DNA of 57,789 nt from Bacteroidales bacterium (GTDB lineage Bacteria > Bacteroidota > Bacteroidia > Bacteroidales > UBA932), in contig JAFWRQ010000006.1 in NCBI GenBank assembly GCA_017519865.1, forward strand, positions 1-57,789, written 5' to 3'. Position 1 is the stretch's first letter; each line of letters begins with the position of its first letter. This document shows, piece by piece, positions 46,000 through 55,488 of the stretch. Made by a program: the position numbers and the translations under genes. A model generated the notes under the pieces. That model was not told the DNA's origin. It made no database searches and was given only the letters and a program-made list of their open reading frames with translations.

Positions 46000-47425
46000 A
46001 CAATACTATCTCGATACTTTCGGGGTCACGGAGCGTGACATCGCCGAGCTCGCGGCCGAAGGCCTCAGGAGCGGCGGGGACTTCTGCGACCTGTTCTTCG
46101 AGAACACATCCTACCGCGACATCCTCCTCCGCGACGGAGAGGTCAGTTCCGGAGGATTCCACATAGACTACGGCGTAGGCATCAGGGTGCTCTGCGGCGA
46201 AAAGACCGGCTACGCCTATTCCGAGAGCACCGACATGCCGTCCATGCGGGCGGCGGCACGGGCCGCAGCCGCCATCACGGCGGGTGTCGCGGCTGTCGGC
46301 GACCGCCGCACCAGCGACCACCGCCACTTCGGCCGGCCCAATCCCGCCGCCGACCGCTATCCCATGCTCCAGGACTGGAGGACCGCCGACGTAGCGGCCC
46401 AACTCCCTATGCTCCAGAAGCTTGAGAGCCTGATCCGCGCCAAGGACGCAAGGGTGGTCAAGGTCATAGCGATGCTCTCCTCGCAGGTCAGCGACATACT
46501 GATGTACAACTCGTTCGAGGAGATGAAATACGACACCAGGCCCATGGGAAGCCTGGTCGCCTCGGTGGTCTTCGCCCAGGACGGCGCCATCGAGAACAAA
46601 TCGGTCTCGCGGAGTTTCCGCAAGGGCGGAGAGATGCTCACGGACGCGCTGCTCGAAGAGCTAGCGTCACAGGCCGTGCAGGGCATCGACGAGCGCTTCG
46701 CCGCCCGGCGGCCCAAAGGCGGGCGGATGCCCGTCGTCATGGGCGCCGGGGCTTCCGGTATCCTCCTGCACGAAGCCATGGGTCACGCCTTCGAGGCCGA
46801 CTTCAACCGCAAGGGACAGTCGGTATTCTCCGGAAGGATGGGCGAAAGGATATGCCGCCAGGGCATCACCATCGTCGACGACGGCACCATCCGCGGCAAC
46901 CGCGGAGCGGTCAATTTCGACGACGAGGGCGTGCCCGGACAGTACACCGTGATGGTCGAGGACGGAATACTCACCTCCTATCTCCACGACCGCATCAGCG
47001 CCAAATACTACGGCGTCGCGCCCACGGGCAACGGACGCCGCGAGTCATTCCGTTACAACCCCATCCCGCGCATGCGCGCCACGTATATGGAGAGCGGAGA
47101 GGGTTCGGCGGAGGACATCATCGCGTCCGTGAAGAAAGGCATCTACGTGGACCAGTTCGCCAACGGCCAGGTCAAGATCGGTGAAGGCGACTTCACCTTC
47201 TACGTCAAGAGCGGCTTCCTCATCGAGGACGGTCGCCTGACGATGCCCGTCAAGGACGTAAACATCATCGGCAACGGCCCCCAGGCCCTGGCCGACATAG
47301 TGGCCGTCGCCGACGATCTCAAGATCGACGACGGCACCTGGACCTGCGGCAAGGAGCAGAGTTGCCCCGTATCGTGCGGCATACCGACCGTGCTGGTTAA
47401 CAATCTGACAGTGGGAGGAGAATGA
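45986..47425 (+). CDS. tldD: Metalloprotease TldD
   Basis: 479 aa from ATG 45986 (MIYDRQYYLDTFGVTERDIA). The zinc motif HEAMGH (HExxxH, residues 262-267) is intact. DVNIIGNGPQALADIVAVA near the end is typical. With TldE it forms a heterodimeric peptidase that processes RiPP precursors and unfolded peptides and is needed for antitoxin CcdA turnover in E. coli. The tldE gene starts at the TldD stop (4-nt overlap), a normal pairing. The longer frame from 45917 overlaps the zeta-like gene more and is not family-like. Confidence 0.95.
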   Translation: MIYDRQYYLDTFGVTERDIAELAAEGLRSGGDFCDLFFENTSYRDILLRDGEVSSGGFHIDYGVGIRVLCGEKTGYAYSESTDMPSMRAAARAAAAITAGVAAVGDRRTSDHRHFGRPNPAADRYPMLQDWRTADVAAQLPMLQKLESLIRAKDARVVKVIAMLSSQVSDILMYNSFEEMKYDTRPMGSLVASVVFAQDGAIENKSVSRSFRKGGEMLTDALLEELASQAVQGIDERFAARRPKGGRMPVVMGAGASGILLHEAMGHAFEADFNRKGQSVFSGRMGERICRQGITIVDDGTIRGNRGAVNFDDEGVPGQYTVMVEDGILTSYLHDRISAKYYGVAPTGNGRRESFRYNPIPRMRATYMESGEGSAEDIIASVKKGIYVDQFANGQVKIGEGDFTFYVKSGFLIEDGRLTMPVKDVNIIGNGPQALADIVAVADDLKIDDGTWTCGKEQSCPVSCGIPTVLVNNLTVGGE

Positions 47426-48777
47426 TGGACCACACATTGACTGCACAGGAAAGGGCCCTCGCGGCAAGATGCCTCGAGATAGCACGCGCCAAAGGCGCGC
47501 AGAAAGCCCGCGTCACGCTCAACAAGAGCTGCATGGACCTCATCGGCACCCTCAACGGCGAAGTCGACAAGGTCAGCCACTGCCTCGACCGCTCCATCAG
47601 CATAGCGCTTTTCGTCGACGGAAAGTTCGGTAGCTTTTCCATCAACCGTCTGGAAGAGAGCGCATTGGAGGATTTCATCGACAAGGCCATCGCCACGGCG
47701 CGCCTGCTGGAGGCAGACCCCTGCCGTGACCTGCCGGACCCGGCGCGCACGGCCAGGGACGCGACCGGAGGCCGCGAACTCGGCCTCTACGACGAAGCCT
47801 GCCTCGCGATGGACGCCGGGCGCAGGCTCGAACTCGCCCTCGGCGCCTCCATCTTCAAGGAGACGGCGCCGGGCGACAACTGGACCCTGGTCTCGGAGGA
47901 AGCCGAGTACTCCGACAGCGTGTTCGACACTCTCGTGATGGACACCCAGGGGCTCTCCTGCCGCCACACCGAAACCTCGTTCGAATACGGGGTGGAGATG
48001 ACCATACAGGATTCTGAAGGCAACAGATACAGCGGCTACTGGTGGAACTCCAAGCCGCGCCTGGCGGAGCTCGGCGCCGACGGCATCTGCGCCGTAGCGC
48101 TTGAGCGCGCAGTGGCGCAGATCGGGCCGCAGAGCCTGCGCAGCGGCAAGTACCGCTGCGTAGTGGACACGGAGTGCGCCTCCAGGCTGGTCACTCCCCT
48201 GCTTAACGCCCTCGGAGCCTACGCAGTACAGCAGAACAACAGTTTCCTCTGCGGCAAACTGGGGGAAAAGGTCTTCTCCGAAGGCCTTACCATAATGGAC
48301 GAATGCCGCAGATGCGGCGAGACCGGCTCGCGCCTCTTCGACTCCGAAGGGGTCGCGACGACCGAGCATGAAATAGTCTCGCAAGGCATCGTAAATGAGT
48401 ATTTCATAAACACTTACATGTCCAACAAGATGCAGATGCCGCCCAACGTCGAGGACGCCATCCGGCCGAAGGTCAAGCCTTGGCCGAAGGCCGGCCTGGA
48501 CCGGGAGGCGCTGATGCGCCGCTGCGGCGAGGGCATCCTCGTCACGGGCTTCAACGGAGGCAACTCCAACTCTTCGACCGGCGACTACTCCTTCGGCATC
48601 GAAGGCTTCGCATTCAAGGACGGGCGCATCACGCATCCGGTCCGGGAGATGCTGATGACCGGCAATCTCATCGGCCTGTGGAACAGCCTGCTGGCGGTCG
48701 GAGACGACGCACGTGCATGCAAGTCAAAACTTATTCCTACCTTAGCGTTTGAAAACGTGGATATTTCCGGAGAATAG
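47422..48777 (+). CDS. tldE: TldE/PmbA family metalloprotease subunit
   Basis: 451 aa; the two alternative ATGs at 47422 and 47425 are adjacent. It has the PmbA fold without the HExxxH zinc motif. Typical blocks are FVDGKFGSFSINRLEESALE, RYSGYWWNSKPRLAELGADG, and the C-terminal GFNGGNSNSSTGDYSFGIEG. It shields and orients peptides for TldD. Its position directly after tldD supports the call. SlyD follows after 4 nt. Confidence 0.94.
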   Translation: MMDHTLTAQERALAARCLEIARAKGAQKARVTLNKSCMDLIGTLNGEVDKVSHCLDRSISIALFVDGKFGSFSINRLEESALEDFIDKAIATARLLEADPCRDLPDPARTARDATGGRELGLYDEACLAMDAGRRLELALGASIFKETAPGDNWTLVSEEAEYSDSVFDTLVMDTQGLSCRHTETSFEYGVEMTIQDSEGNRYSGYWWNSKPRLAELGADGICAVALERAVAQIGPQSLRSGKYRCVVDTECASRLVTPLLNALGAYAVQQNNSFLCGKLGEKVFSEGLTIMDECRRCGETGSRLFDSEGVATTEHEIVSQGIVNEYFINTYMSNKMQMPPNVEDAIRPKVKPWPKAGLDREALMRRCGEGILVTGFNGGNSNSSTGDYSFGIEGFAFKDGRITHPVREMLMTGNLIGLWNSLLAVGDDARACKSKLIPTLAFENVDISGE

Positions 48778-48781
48778 AGAT

Positions 48782-49411
48782 ATGAAGATTGAAGACAAGA
48801 AAGTCGTAGCCATCAGCTACGAAGTGGAAGTGGAAGGAAAGGTGGTCGACAGTGCCACCGAAGAGAAGCCCCTGGACTACATCCAGGGCATGAGGATGAT
48901 CATCCCGATGCTCGAGGCCGCCCTGGAGGGCAAGGAAGAAGGAGAATCCTTCTCCTGCACCATCCCTCCGGAGGAGGCCTACGGCGATTACGACCTCTCG
49001 AAGGTGTTCGACATACCCAAGAGTTCGTTCGAGTTCAAGGGCAAACTCCGCGAAGACCTCATGGAGATCGGCAAATACGTCCCGATGCTCAACTCTGCCG
49101 GCGAAGTTTGCCACGGAATGGTCGTGGCGGTCAAGGACGACAAGGTCACGATGGACTTCAACGCCCCGATGGCCGGTAAAACCCTGAATTTCAAGGGGAA
49201 AGTCCTGTCCGTACGAGATGCCACCGAGAAGGAGCTCACCGAGGGCCTGCATGGCGAATTCCTCCCTCCGGAGGAGGGCTGCCACTGCCACGGAGGATGC
49301 CACGGCGGCGGACATCACCACGAGGACGGTGAATGCTGCCACAAGGGCGAAGGCCACGGCGAAGGATGCTGCCACGAAGGAGGCGAAGGATGCTGCCACC
49401 ACGATGAATAG
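48782..49411 (+). CDS. slyD: FKBP-type peptidyl-prolyl isomerase SlyD-like with metal-binding tail
   Basis: 209 aa from ATG 48782 (MKIEDKKVVAISYEVE). FKBP half 1-70, IF (insert-in-flap) chaperone domain about 70-130, FKBP half 130-160 with GKTLNFKGKVLSVRDATEKE. The last 45 residues carry 9 Cys and 11 His in repeated CCH/HGE patterns, longer and more Cys-rich than usual SlyD tails. SlyD delivers Ni2+ or senses Zn/Cu. The tail contains near-identical short DNA repeats (GAAGGATGCTGCCAC twice). Confidence 0.93.
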   Translation: MKIEDKKVVAISYEVEVEGKVVDSATEEKPLDYIQGMRMIIPMLEAALEGKEEGESFSCTIPPEEAYGDYDLSKVFDIPKSSFEFKGKLREDLMEIGKYVPMLNSAGEVCHGMVVAVKDDKVTMDFNAPMAGKTLNFKGKVLSVRDATEKELTEGLHGEFLPPEEGCHCHGGCHGGGHHHEDGECCHKGEGHGEGCCHEGGEGCCHHDE

Positions 49412-50485
49412 ATGAAGACAGCCGTAGTCATACTGAACTGGAACACCAAGGGATTCCTGGAGAGATTCCTCCCCGGACTGCTGGAAAGCGTCCGGGAGGA
49501 GGACGCCTGCGTCATCGTCGCCGACAGCGCCTCCACCGACGGGTCGATGGAGATGATGCAGGAACGTTTCCCGGATGTCCGGACCATCATCCTGGACCAG
49601 AACTACGGCTTCACAGGCGGCTACAACCGCGCCCTTGCGCAGGTAGACGCCGAGTATTACGTATTGATAAACAGCGACATAGAGGTTACGCAGGGATGGC
49701 TGCGTCCGCTCACGGAGTGGATGGACGCGCATCCGGACTGCGGCGCGTGCGGACCGAAACTCCGGTCCTGGCAGGACCGGGGACGTTTCGAGTACGCAGG
49801 AGCAGCAGGCGGCCGCATCGACAGATGGGGCTATCCCTTCTGCCGCGGCAGGATCCTCTCCCGCACGGAGGAGGACAAGGGGCAGTACGACTCCCCCTCC
49901 GACGTGTTCTGGGCCTCCGGCGCCTGCCTGATGACGCGGAGCGTCCTCTGGCGCAGGCTGGGAGGCCTGGACGACCGTTTCTTCGCCCACATGGAGGAGA
50001 TCGACTACTGCTGGCGCCTCCAGCTCGAAGGCTGGCGCGTATGCTGCGTGCCCGCCTCTGTGGTGTACCACGTAGGCGGCGGCACGCTGCCCAAGAGTTC
50101 CCCGTGGAAGCTCAAACTAAACTACCGCAACAACCTCCTGATGCTGGAAAACAATCTTGCCCGCACCTATGCCGCAGGCGGAGAGGCTCCGAAAAAGGCC
50201 CTTGCGCACGCGCGCAGGACCATTTTCGGGCGCAAGTGCCTGGACGGCCTGTCGGCGGCAGTGTATTTCCTGACAGGGAAGTTCAAGTCCTTCCGCGCCG
50301 TTTGGGACGCCCACCGCGAAGCGGGCCGGCTGCGCACGCGCACGGATGCCGCAGCCCTCGCGCAATGGCGCGAGGCGCATCCCGGCGCCCGCATCGCCGG
50401 CCTCTACCAGGGTAGCGTCATCGTGGCATCGCTCTTGAAGGGAAAGGGAGTTTTCGACTACATTGAATCAAAGATGGTATTATGA
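49412..50485 (+). CDS. Glycosyltransferase family 2 (rhamnosyltransferase-like)
   Basis: 357 aa; the ATG directly follows the SlyD stop. GT-A opening MKTAVVILNWNTKGFLERFL with ADSASTDGSMEMM, then INSDIEV (DxD-like Asp), and the WASGACLMTRSVLWRRLGGL and EEIDYCWRLQLEGW blocks of GT2 enzymes that build cell-surface rhamnan or O-antigen. Sugar donor not predictable. The stop overlaps trkA by 4 nt. Confidence 0.9.
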   Translation: MKTAVVILNWNTKGFLERFLPGLLESVREEDACVIVADSASTDGSMEMMQERFPDVRTIILDQNYGFTGGYNRALAQVDAEYYVLINSDIEVTQGWLRPLTEWMDAHPDCGACGPKLRSWQDRGRFEYAGAAGGRIDRWGYPFCRGRILSRTEEDKGQYDSPSDVFWASGACLMTRSVLWRRLGGLDDRFFAHMEEIDYCWRLQLEGWRVCCVPASVVYHVGGGTLPKSSPWKLKLNYRNNLLMLENNLARTYAAGGEAPKKALAHARRTIFGRKCLDGLSAAVYFLTGKFKSFRAVWDAHREAGRLRTRTDAAALAQWREAHPGARIAGLYQGSVIVASLLKGKGVFDYIESKMVL

Positions 50486-51840
50486 GAATAGTCATTGAAG
50501 GAGCCGGACAGGTGGGATCGCACCTGGCAAAGATGCTCAGCCGCGAGGCCAACGAGATCACCGTAATCGACAACGACGCCAAGAGGCTGTCGCAACTGAC
50601 CGCAATAGCAGACGTTGTGGGCATCCAGGGCACATCCTCCTCTATTAAGATAATGAGGAGCGCAGGCGTGCCCGGCTGCGACCTCTTCATCGCGGTCAAC
50701 CCCTTCGTCTCGCAGGAGGTCAACATAGTCAGCGCCCTGCTGGCCAAGAAAATCGGTGCCAAGAAAGTCACAGCACGCCTCGAGGACGAGGAGTTCCTCT
50801 CACCTGAGAACAAACTGATGTTCAAGGAGATGGGCATCGACCTGATGTTCTTCCCCGAGAAGATCGCGGCCGAGGAGATCATCGACCAGCTCAAGCATTC
50901 GGCATCGACCGACTCGATGGATTTCGCCCACGGCAAACTCCAGATGGCGGTCTTCAAGGTCGAGGAAACCTCCCCCATGCTGGACATGAAACTAGGCGAA
51001 TTCGTCGCCCAGACCTCCGCCGAAGGCCTTCAGTTCCGCATCATCGCCATCGCCCGCGGCGACGACACCATCATCCCGAAGGTGGACACCCACTTCCGCT
51101 ACCACGACCTCGTCTTCACCATCGCCAAGCGCGAGGGCATGCCCCTGCTGATGAAGTATTTCGGCAAGAGCAACGTCGAAGTCGACCGCATCATGATACT
51201 TGGAGGCAGCGAGATCGCAGAACAGCTGGCCAAGACCATCGCCCGCCAGGTCAGCGAAGTCAAGATCATCGAGAAGGACAAGCAGCGCTGCATGGAACTC
51301 ATCGAGATGCTTCCCGGCAACGTCTCCGTGGTCCACGGCGACGGGCGCAACTCCGACCTGCTGGCCGACGAGGACATCAAATCCTACGACGCCTTCGTGG
51401 CCGCGTGCGGCAGCGACGAGACCAACGTCCTGGCCTGCGTCGTAGCCAAGAAATTCGGGGTGGAGCGCGTCATTGCCCAGGTGGAAAACGTTGAGTACCT
51501 GCGACTTGCAGAGGAACTCGGCGTCGACACCGTCATCAACAAGAAACTCCTCACCGCAGCGCGCATGCTCAAGTTCACCCTCAGCGGCAAGGCCCGGACC
51601 ATCAAGTACATGAGCGGCACCAAGGCCGAGGTGCTCGAGTACACCGTCGCGCCCGGCAGCGCCATCACCCGCGGTCCCCTCAAGAACATGGGCTTCCCGC
51701 GCAACGCCATCGTGGGCGGAGTCATCCGCGGCAGCGAGTCATTCATCGCCGTGGGCGACACGGTCATCGAAGCGTACGACCGCGTAGCGGTGTTCGCGTT
51801 GCCGGAGGCCGTCAAGGAAGTCGACAGATTCTTCAAATAA
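50482..51840 (+). CDS. trkA: Trk potassium transport regulatory protein TrkA
   Basis: 452 aa. Two RCK repeats: GxGxxG of the first is IEGAGQVGSHLAKML, the second ILGGSEIAEQLAKTI, each followed by an RCK_C lobe (VVGIQGTSSSIKIMRS; SAITRGPLKNMGFPRNAIV). It binds NAD(H) and gates the TrkH/TrkG channel. No trkH is visible in this window. Coupled by ATGA to the glycosyltransferase gene; the stop TAA overlaps the ABC-F ATG by one base. Confidence 0.95.
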   Translation: MRIVIEGAGQVGSHLAKMLSREANEITVIDNDAKRLSQLTAIADVVGIQGTSSSIKIMRSAGVPGCDLFIAVNPFVSQEVNIVSALLAKKIGAKKVTARLEDEEFLSPENKLMFKEMGIDLMFFPEKIAAEEIIDQLKHSASTDSMDFAHGKLQMAVFKVEETSPMLDMKLGEFVAQTSAEGLQFRIIAIARGDDTIIPKVDTHFRYHDLVFTIAKREGMPLLMKYFGKSNVEVDRIMILGGSEIAEQLAKTIARQVSEVKIIEKDKQRCMELIEMLPGNVSVVHGDGRNSDLLADEDIKSYDAFVAACGSDETNVLACVVAKKFGVERVIAQVENVEYLRLAEELGVDTVINKKLLTAARMLKFTLSGKARTIKYMSGTKAEVLEYTVAPGSAITRGPLKNMGFPRNAIVGGVIRGSESFIAVGDTVIEAYDRVAVFALPEAVKEVDRFFK

Positions 51841-53615
51841 TGGCTTCGTATCTCCAGATCGAGAACATTTCGAAGTCGTACGGCCCAAAGGTCCTCTTCG
51901 AGAATATCGGCTTCAACATCAACGAAGGCGACAAGATCGCCCTTATCGCTCCCAACGGCACCGGCAAGACTTCCCTGATGCGCATCCTCGCCGGCAAGGA
52001 CAAGTCCGACTCCGGCGGACGCATCATGTTCCTCAAGCAGATACGCATAGCATTCCTTGAGCAGGAGTACGACTTCGACCCTCAGAAGACTGTGCGGCAG
52101 CAGATCATGGACTCGTCCGAGGCTTTCACCGAAGGCCTTGACGAGGACCATCTGTTCGAGTACGGGCTGCGCGTGACGCGCATCCTCACGGACTTCGGGC
52201 TGGACGGGGAGAAGAGGATGGGCGACCTGTCTGGCGGCGAGGTCAAGCGCGTTGCGCTGACGCAGATGCTCGCCTCCGAGGCCGAATTCTTCATAATGGA
52301 CGAGCCGACAAACCACCTCGACACCGATGCCATCGAGTATCTGGAGGGCTATCTGTCGCACTCGCGCTGCACCCTGTTCATGGTCACGCACGACCGCTAT
52401 TTCCTTGACAGAGTGTGCAATACGGTGATGGAGATGGACCACGGAGCCATCTACATCTACAAGGGAGACTACGAGAACTACCTGGTGAAACGCCAGGAAC
52501 GCATCGACAACTACAACGCCGAGACGGACAAAGTCAGGAACGTCCTGCGCCGCGAGTTGGAGTGGATACACGCCACTCCCTGCGCCCGTTCCGGAAAGGC
52601 GAAGTACAGGATCAACGCCTTCCACGAGTTGAAGGACAGGGCCGAGCAGGTATACAGCACTAAGCAGATAAGCATAGGGCCGGACGTCGGGCAGGCCTCG
52701 CGCCTGGGCTCCAAGATCATCAACTGCAAGGACGTCAGTTTCATGTACGGCGACCAATACTACCTGTCGCACTTCACCTACAACTTCCAGAGGTACGAGA
52801 AGGTCGGCATCGTGGGGCGCAACGGCGTGGGCAAGAGCACGTTCCTGAGCCTGCTGACCGGAGAACTGGAGCCGACGTCGGGAGTGATAGAGCGCGGCGA
52901 ATCGCTGAAGGTCGGATACTACCGCCAGGAAGGGATGGCTTTCGACGAGAGCCAGACCGTGCTGGAGACGGTCAACGACACCAGGCTGCTGGGGCAGTTC
53001 CTCTTCCCCCACGACATGCTGAACAACCGCATCTCGCGCCTGTCGGGCGGCGAGAAGCGCAGGCTCTACCTGCTCACCATCCTTATGAAGCAGCCCAACC
53101 TGCTCATACTCGACGAGCCGACCAATGACCTGGACATCGTGACACTCAACATCTTGGAGGAATACCTCAAGGAGTTCAAGGGCACGCTCGTGATAGTATC
53201 GCACGACAGGCATTTCCTGGACAGGCTCGTGGACCATCTGTTCGTATTCTGCGGCGACGGAGTCGTCAAGGACTTCATAGGAGGCTACACCGAGTACCGG
53301 AGTTTCATGAAGGATTACGAGGCGGAGCAGCGGCGCGCGGCTGAAGCGCAGCGGAAGCCGGCAGCGCCGCGGGCGGAGCCGCCCAAGCCGGCACGGCGCA
53401 AACTGACCTGGAAGGAGCAGCGAGAGTTGGAGCAACTGGAGAAGGATATGGAGGAACTCAACGCCGAGAAAGCGCGCATCGAAGCGCTGCTCTCCGGCGG
53501 GACCGCCTCCGTAGACGAAATCGCCGGAGCGTCTGCACGCTTCGGCGAAGTAAGCGACCTTCTCGACGAGAAGGAGATGCGATGGCTTGAGCTCTCCGAG
53601 CTCGCCGGACAGTAA
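51840..53615 (+). CDS. ABC-F family ATP-binding protein (Uup-like)
   Basis: 591 aa. Two ABC domains: Walker A APNGTGKTSLM and GRNGVGKSTFL, signatures LSGGEVKRVAL and LSGGEKRRLYL, Walker B FFIMDEPTNHLDT and LLILDEPTNDLDI. The inter-ABC linker (about 220-290) contains the charged ABC-F helix. The C-terminal 75 residues after a Pro/Ala-rich stretch form a coiled coil, as in Uup. No membrane segments; ABC-F proteins act on the ribosome in translation control or antibiotic protection. The end is immediately next to the convergent queF. Confidence 0.93.
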   Translation: MASYLQIENISKSYGPKVLFENIGFNINEGDKIALIAPNGTGKTSLMRILAGKDKSDSGGRIMFLKQIRIAFLEQEYDFDPQKTVRQQIMDSSEAFTEGLDEDHLFEYGLRVTRILTDFGLDGEKRMGDLSGGEVKRVALTQMLASEAEFFIMDEPTNHLDTDAIEYLEGYLSHSRCTLFMVTHDRYFLDRVCNTVMEMDHGAIYIYKGDYENYLVKRQERIDNYNAETDKVRNVLRRELEWIHATPCARSGKAKYRINAFHELKDRAEQVYSTKQISIGPDVGQASRLGSKIINCKDVSFMYGDQYYLSHFTYNFQRYEKVGIVGRNGVGKSTFLSLLTGELEPTSGVIERGESLKVGYYRQEGMAFDESQTVLETVNDTRLLGQFLFPHDMLNNRISRLSGGEKRRLYLLTILMKQPNLLILDEPTNDLDIVTLNILEEYLKEFKGTLVIVSHDRHFLDRLVDHLFVFCGDGVVKDFIGGYTEYRSFMKDYEAEQRRAAEAQRKPAAPRAEPPKPARRKLTWKEQRELEQLEKDMEELNAEKARIEALLSGGTASVDEIAGASARFGEVSDLLDEKEMRWLELSELAGQ

Positions 53616-54077
53616 CTATTCGTGCGTGGCGAAGCGCTGCTCCGCCAGACGCTCGAATTTCGTCCCCGGACGGCCGTAATTGGCGTAAGGATGGATGGAG
53701 ATGCCTCCGCGCGGGACAAAGAATCCTGTAACTTCAATATACTTCGGATCCATCAGTTTGATGAGGTCCTTCATTATCACGTTCACACAGTCCTCGTGGA
53801 AGCCGCCGTGGTTGCGGAAACTGAAGAGATAGAGTTTAAGGCTCTTGCTCTCTACCATCCTGACGTCAGGAACGTACGAGATGCGGATCTCGGCGAAGTC
53901 GGGCTGGCCGGTGATGGGGCATAAAGTGGTGAACTCCGGGCAGTTGAAACGGACCCAGTAGTCGTTGTCCTGATGCTGGTTCTCGAAAGCCTCCAGCACT
54001 GAAGGGTCGTAGCCTTTGCTGTAAGCGGTCTCGTGGCCAAGGGCCTTGAGGCCTTCTTCCTTTCTACTCTTAGGCAT
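53616..54077 (-). CDS. queF: NADPH-dependent 7-cyano-7-deazaguanine reductase (preQ1 synthase)
   Basis: 153 aa, short (YkvM-type) QueF. Catalytic Cys in [13 protein letters not shown], the NADPH/nitrile motif [21 protein letters not shown], and [12 protein letters not shown] at the end. It makes preQ1 for queuosine in tRNA. ATG 54077 (MPKSRKEEG) overlaps the queuosine-precursor transporter gene by 8 nt; ATG 54086 is a possible alternative. Stop adjoins the ABC-F stop. Confidence 0.96.
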   Translation of the reverse strand: MPKSRKEEGLKALGHETAYSKGYDPSVLEAFENQHQDNDYWVRFNCPEFTTLCPITGQPDFAEIRISYVPDVRMVESKSLKLYLFSFRNHGGFHEDCVNVIMKDLIKLMDPKYIEVTGFFVPRGGISIHPYANYGRPGTKFERLAEQRFATHE

Positions 54078-54720
54078 AGTTGACATCGTTTTCTTTCTTC
54101 TTAAGGATACGGACGATAAGGGCGGTGAGCGGGAGCACCACCAACTCATAGAGGGTCTTGCAGACGACCTGGGTCACGACGAGGGTAATGATGCCCATCA
54201 GCGGCATGATGCCCGCAAAGACGATGGGGAAGAAGATCAGCGAATCGACGCTCTCGCCTCCCAGCGAAGAGAGGATGGCACGCCAGCCGAAGCCCTTCTC
54301 GCCTGATTTCTCCTTCATCAGGCTCATGATGCGCGCGTTGACGGTCGAGCCGGCGAAGAAGGCCAGGAGCGAAGCGACGGCCGTTCGCGGCGCAAGACCG
54401 AACAGCGCGTTGAACGACTCGGAGAGCGAAAGGTTGTCCTCGTAGAGAGGTGCCGGAAGTTTGGTCACAAGGCCGGCCATAAGGCTGATGAACAGGCTCA
54501 TGACAAAGCCCATAATGATGACCTTCATAGCGGCCTTATAGCCGTATATCTCAGTTAAACAGTCATTTACGATATAGGAAATCGGAAAGACGAGGATGGC
54601 TCCGGAAAGTTGGAGCGGGAGGGACCCCACCTGCCAGGTACGGGGTACGAAAAGGTTTGAAGAGACGAGGCATACGCAGAATATCACTGCGAGCCACACG
54701 TAAGTAGTGGAATGTTTCAT
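54070..54720 (-). CDS. Queuosine precursor transporter (YhhQ/VUT family)
   Basis: 216 aa, about six membrane helices. Signature [18 protein letters not shown] and the [12 protein letters not shown] and [15 protein letters not shown] segments match the ECF-type VUT family that imports preQ0/preQ1 or queuine. The frame is open to 54888 but ATG 54720 gives the normal start. Overlap with queF shows the two are co-transcribed, so import and reduction of the precursor are coupled. A structured 57-nt leader precedes it. Confidence 0.93.
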   Translation of the reverse strand: MKHSTTYVWLAVIFCVCLVSSNLFVPRTWQVGSLPLQLSGAILVFPISYIVNDCLTEIYGYKAAMKVIIMGFVMSLFISLMAGLVTKLPAPLYEDNLSLSESFNALFGLAPRTAVASLLAFFAGSTVNARIMSLMKEKSGEKGFGWRAILSSLGGESVDSLIFFPIVFAGIMPLMGIITLVVTQVVCKTLYELVVLPLTALIVRILKKKENDVNYA

Positions 54721-54788
54721 TTTCTTGTTTTTATAGTGGTGCCAAGTACACTTGACCGGCATGCTGCACCGATCTCGCCGCAAAGATA
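54721..54788 (-). promoter_or_regulatory. -7 box and structured leader of the queuosine operon
   Basis: TATCTTTG at 54788-54781 (minus strand), then a leader of about 57 nt. It can form GGTGC/GCACC enclosing CAAG-tgta-CTTG, followed by ACTATAAAAACAAG just before the ATG. The stem plus A-rich tail resembles the outline of a preQ1-I riboswitch, but the conserved core is not convincingly present. Confidence 0.4.
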
Positions 54789-54881
54789 TATAAAAAATCT
54801 GACAAAGTGTCAGCCACGGTGCCGTTGGCAGATTATTTGTGCAAATAAATAATAAAACAAGGAAAGAAAAACATACACAAT

Positions 54882-55484
54882 ATGGCAACAGAAGATATCA
54901 AGAATCCCGAAGTGAAGGAAGAAGTGAAGAAGGAAGAGCCCCAGCCCTCGAAGAAAGAGTTGAAGAAAGAGGCCAAGAAGATTGAAGAGTTGGAAAAGAA
55001 ACTGGCCGAGAGCCTGAAGAAGGCTGAAGAGAGCGAGAAGAAGGCCGAGGCGGCCGAAGCCCGCTGCAAGGACGCCAAGGACGACTACCTCAGGCTGATG
55101 GCCGAGTTCGAGACCTTCAGGCGCAGGAGCGCCGAGGACAGGCTCAATCTCGTCGGCTCCGCTTCTGCCGATACCATCAAGGGGCTGCTCCCCGTCCTGG
55201 ACGATTTCGAGCGCGCGATGGCGATGCTCGCCGAGTCCAGCGACGAAGCGGCGAAGGAAGGTACCAACCTGATCTACAACAAGTTGATGGCGTATCTCAA
55301 GAGCAAGGGTCTAAGCGTTATCGAGGCCAAGGGCGAGAAATTCGACGTGGACTTCCACGAAGCCGTCACGCAGTTCCCCGCCCCGGACGAGTCACAGAAA
55401 GGCATGGTCATCGATGTCGTGCAGACCGGATATCTCCTGAACGGAAAGGTTTTGCGCTACGCAAAAGTAGTGGTTGGAGCATAG
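54882..55484 (+). CDS. grpE: Nucleotide exchange factor GrpE
   Basis: 200 aa. Long charged N-terminal coiled coil (Lys/Glu-rich, about 1-85), then the conserved LRLMAEFETFRRRSAEDR, LLPVLDDFERAM and the beta-wing with VDVVQTGYLLNGKVLRYAKV-type sequence. It releases ADP from DnaK. It is the first gene before dnaJ (4-nt gap); dnaK is not in this window. Divergent from the queuosine operon. Confidence 0.97.
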   Translation: MATEDIKNPEVKEEVKKEEPQPSKKELKKEAKKIEELEKKLAESLKKAEESEKKAEAAEARCKDAKDDYLRLMAEFETFRRRSAEDRLNLVGSASADTIKGLLPVLDDFERAMAMLAESSDEAAKEGTNLIYNKLMAYLKSKGLSVIEAKGEKFDVDFHEAVTQFPAPDESQKGMVIDVVQTGYLLNGKVLRYAKVVVGA

Positions 55485-55488
55485 CATC

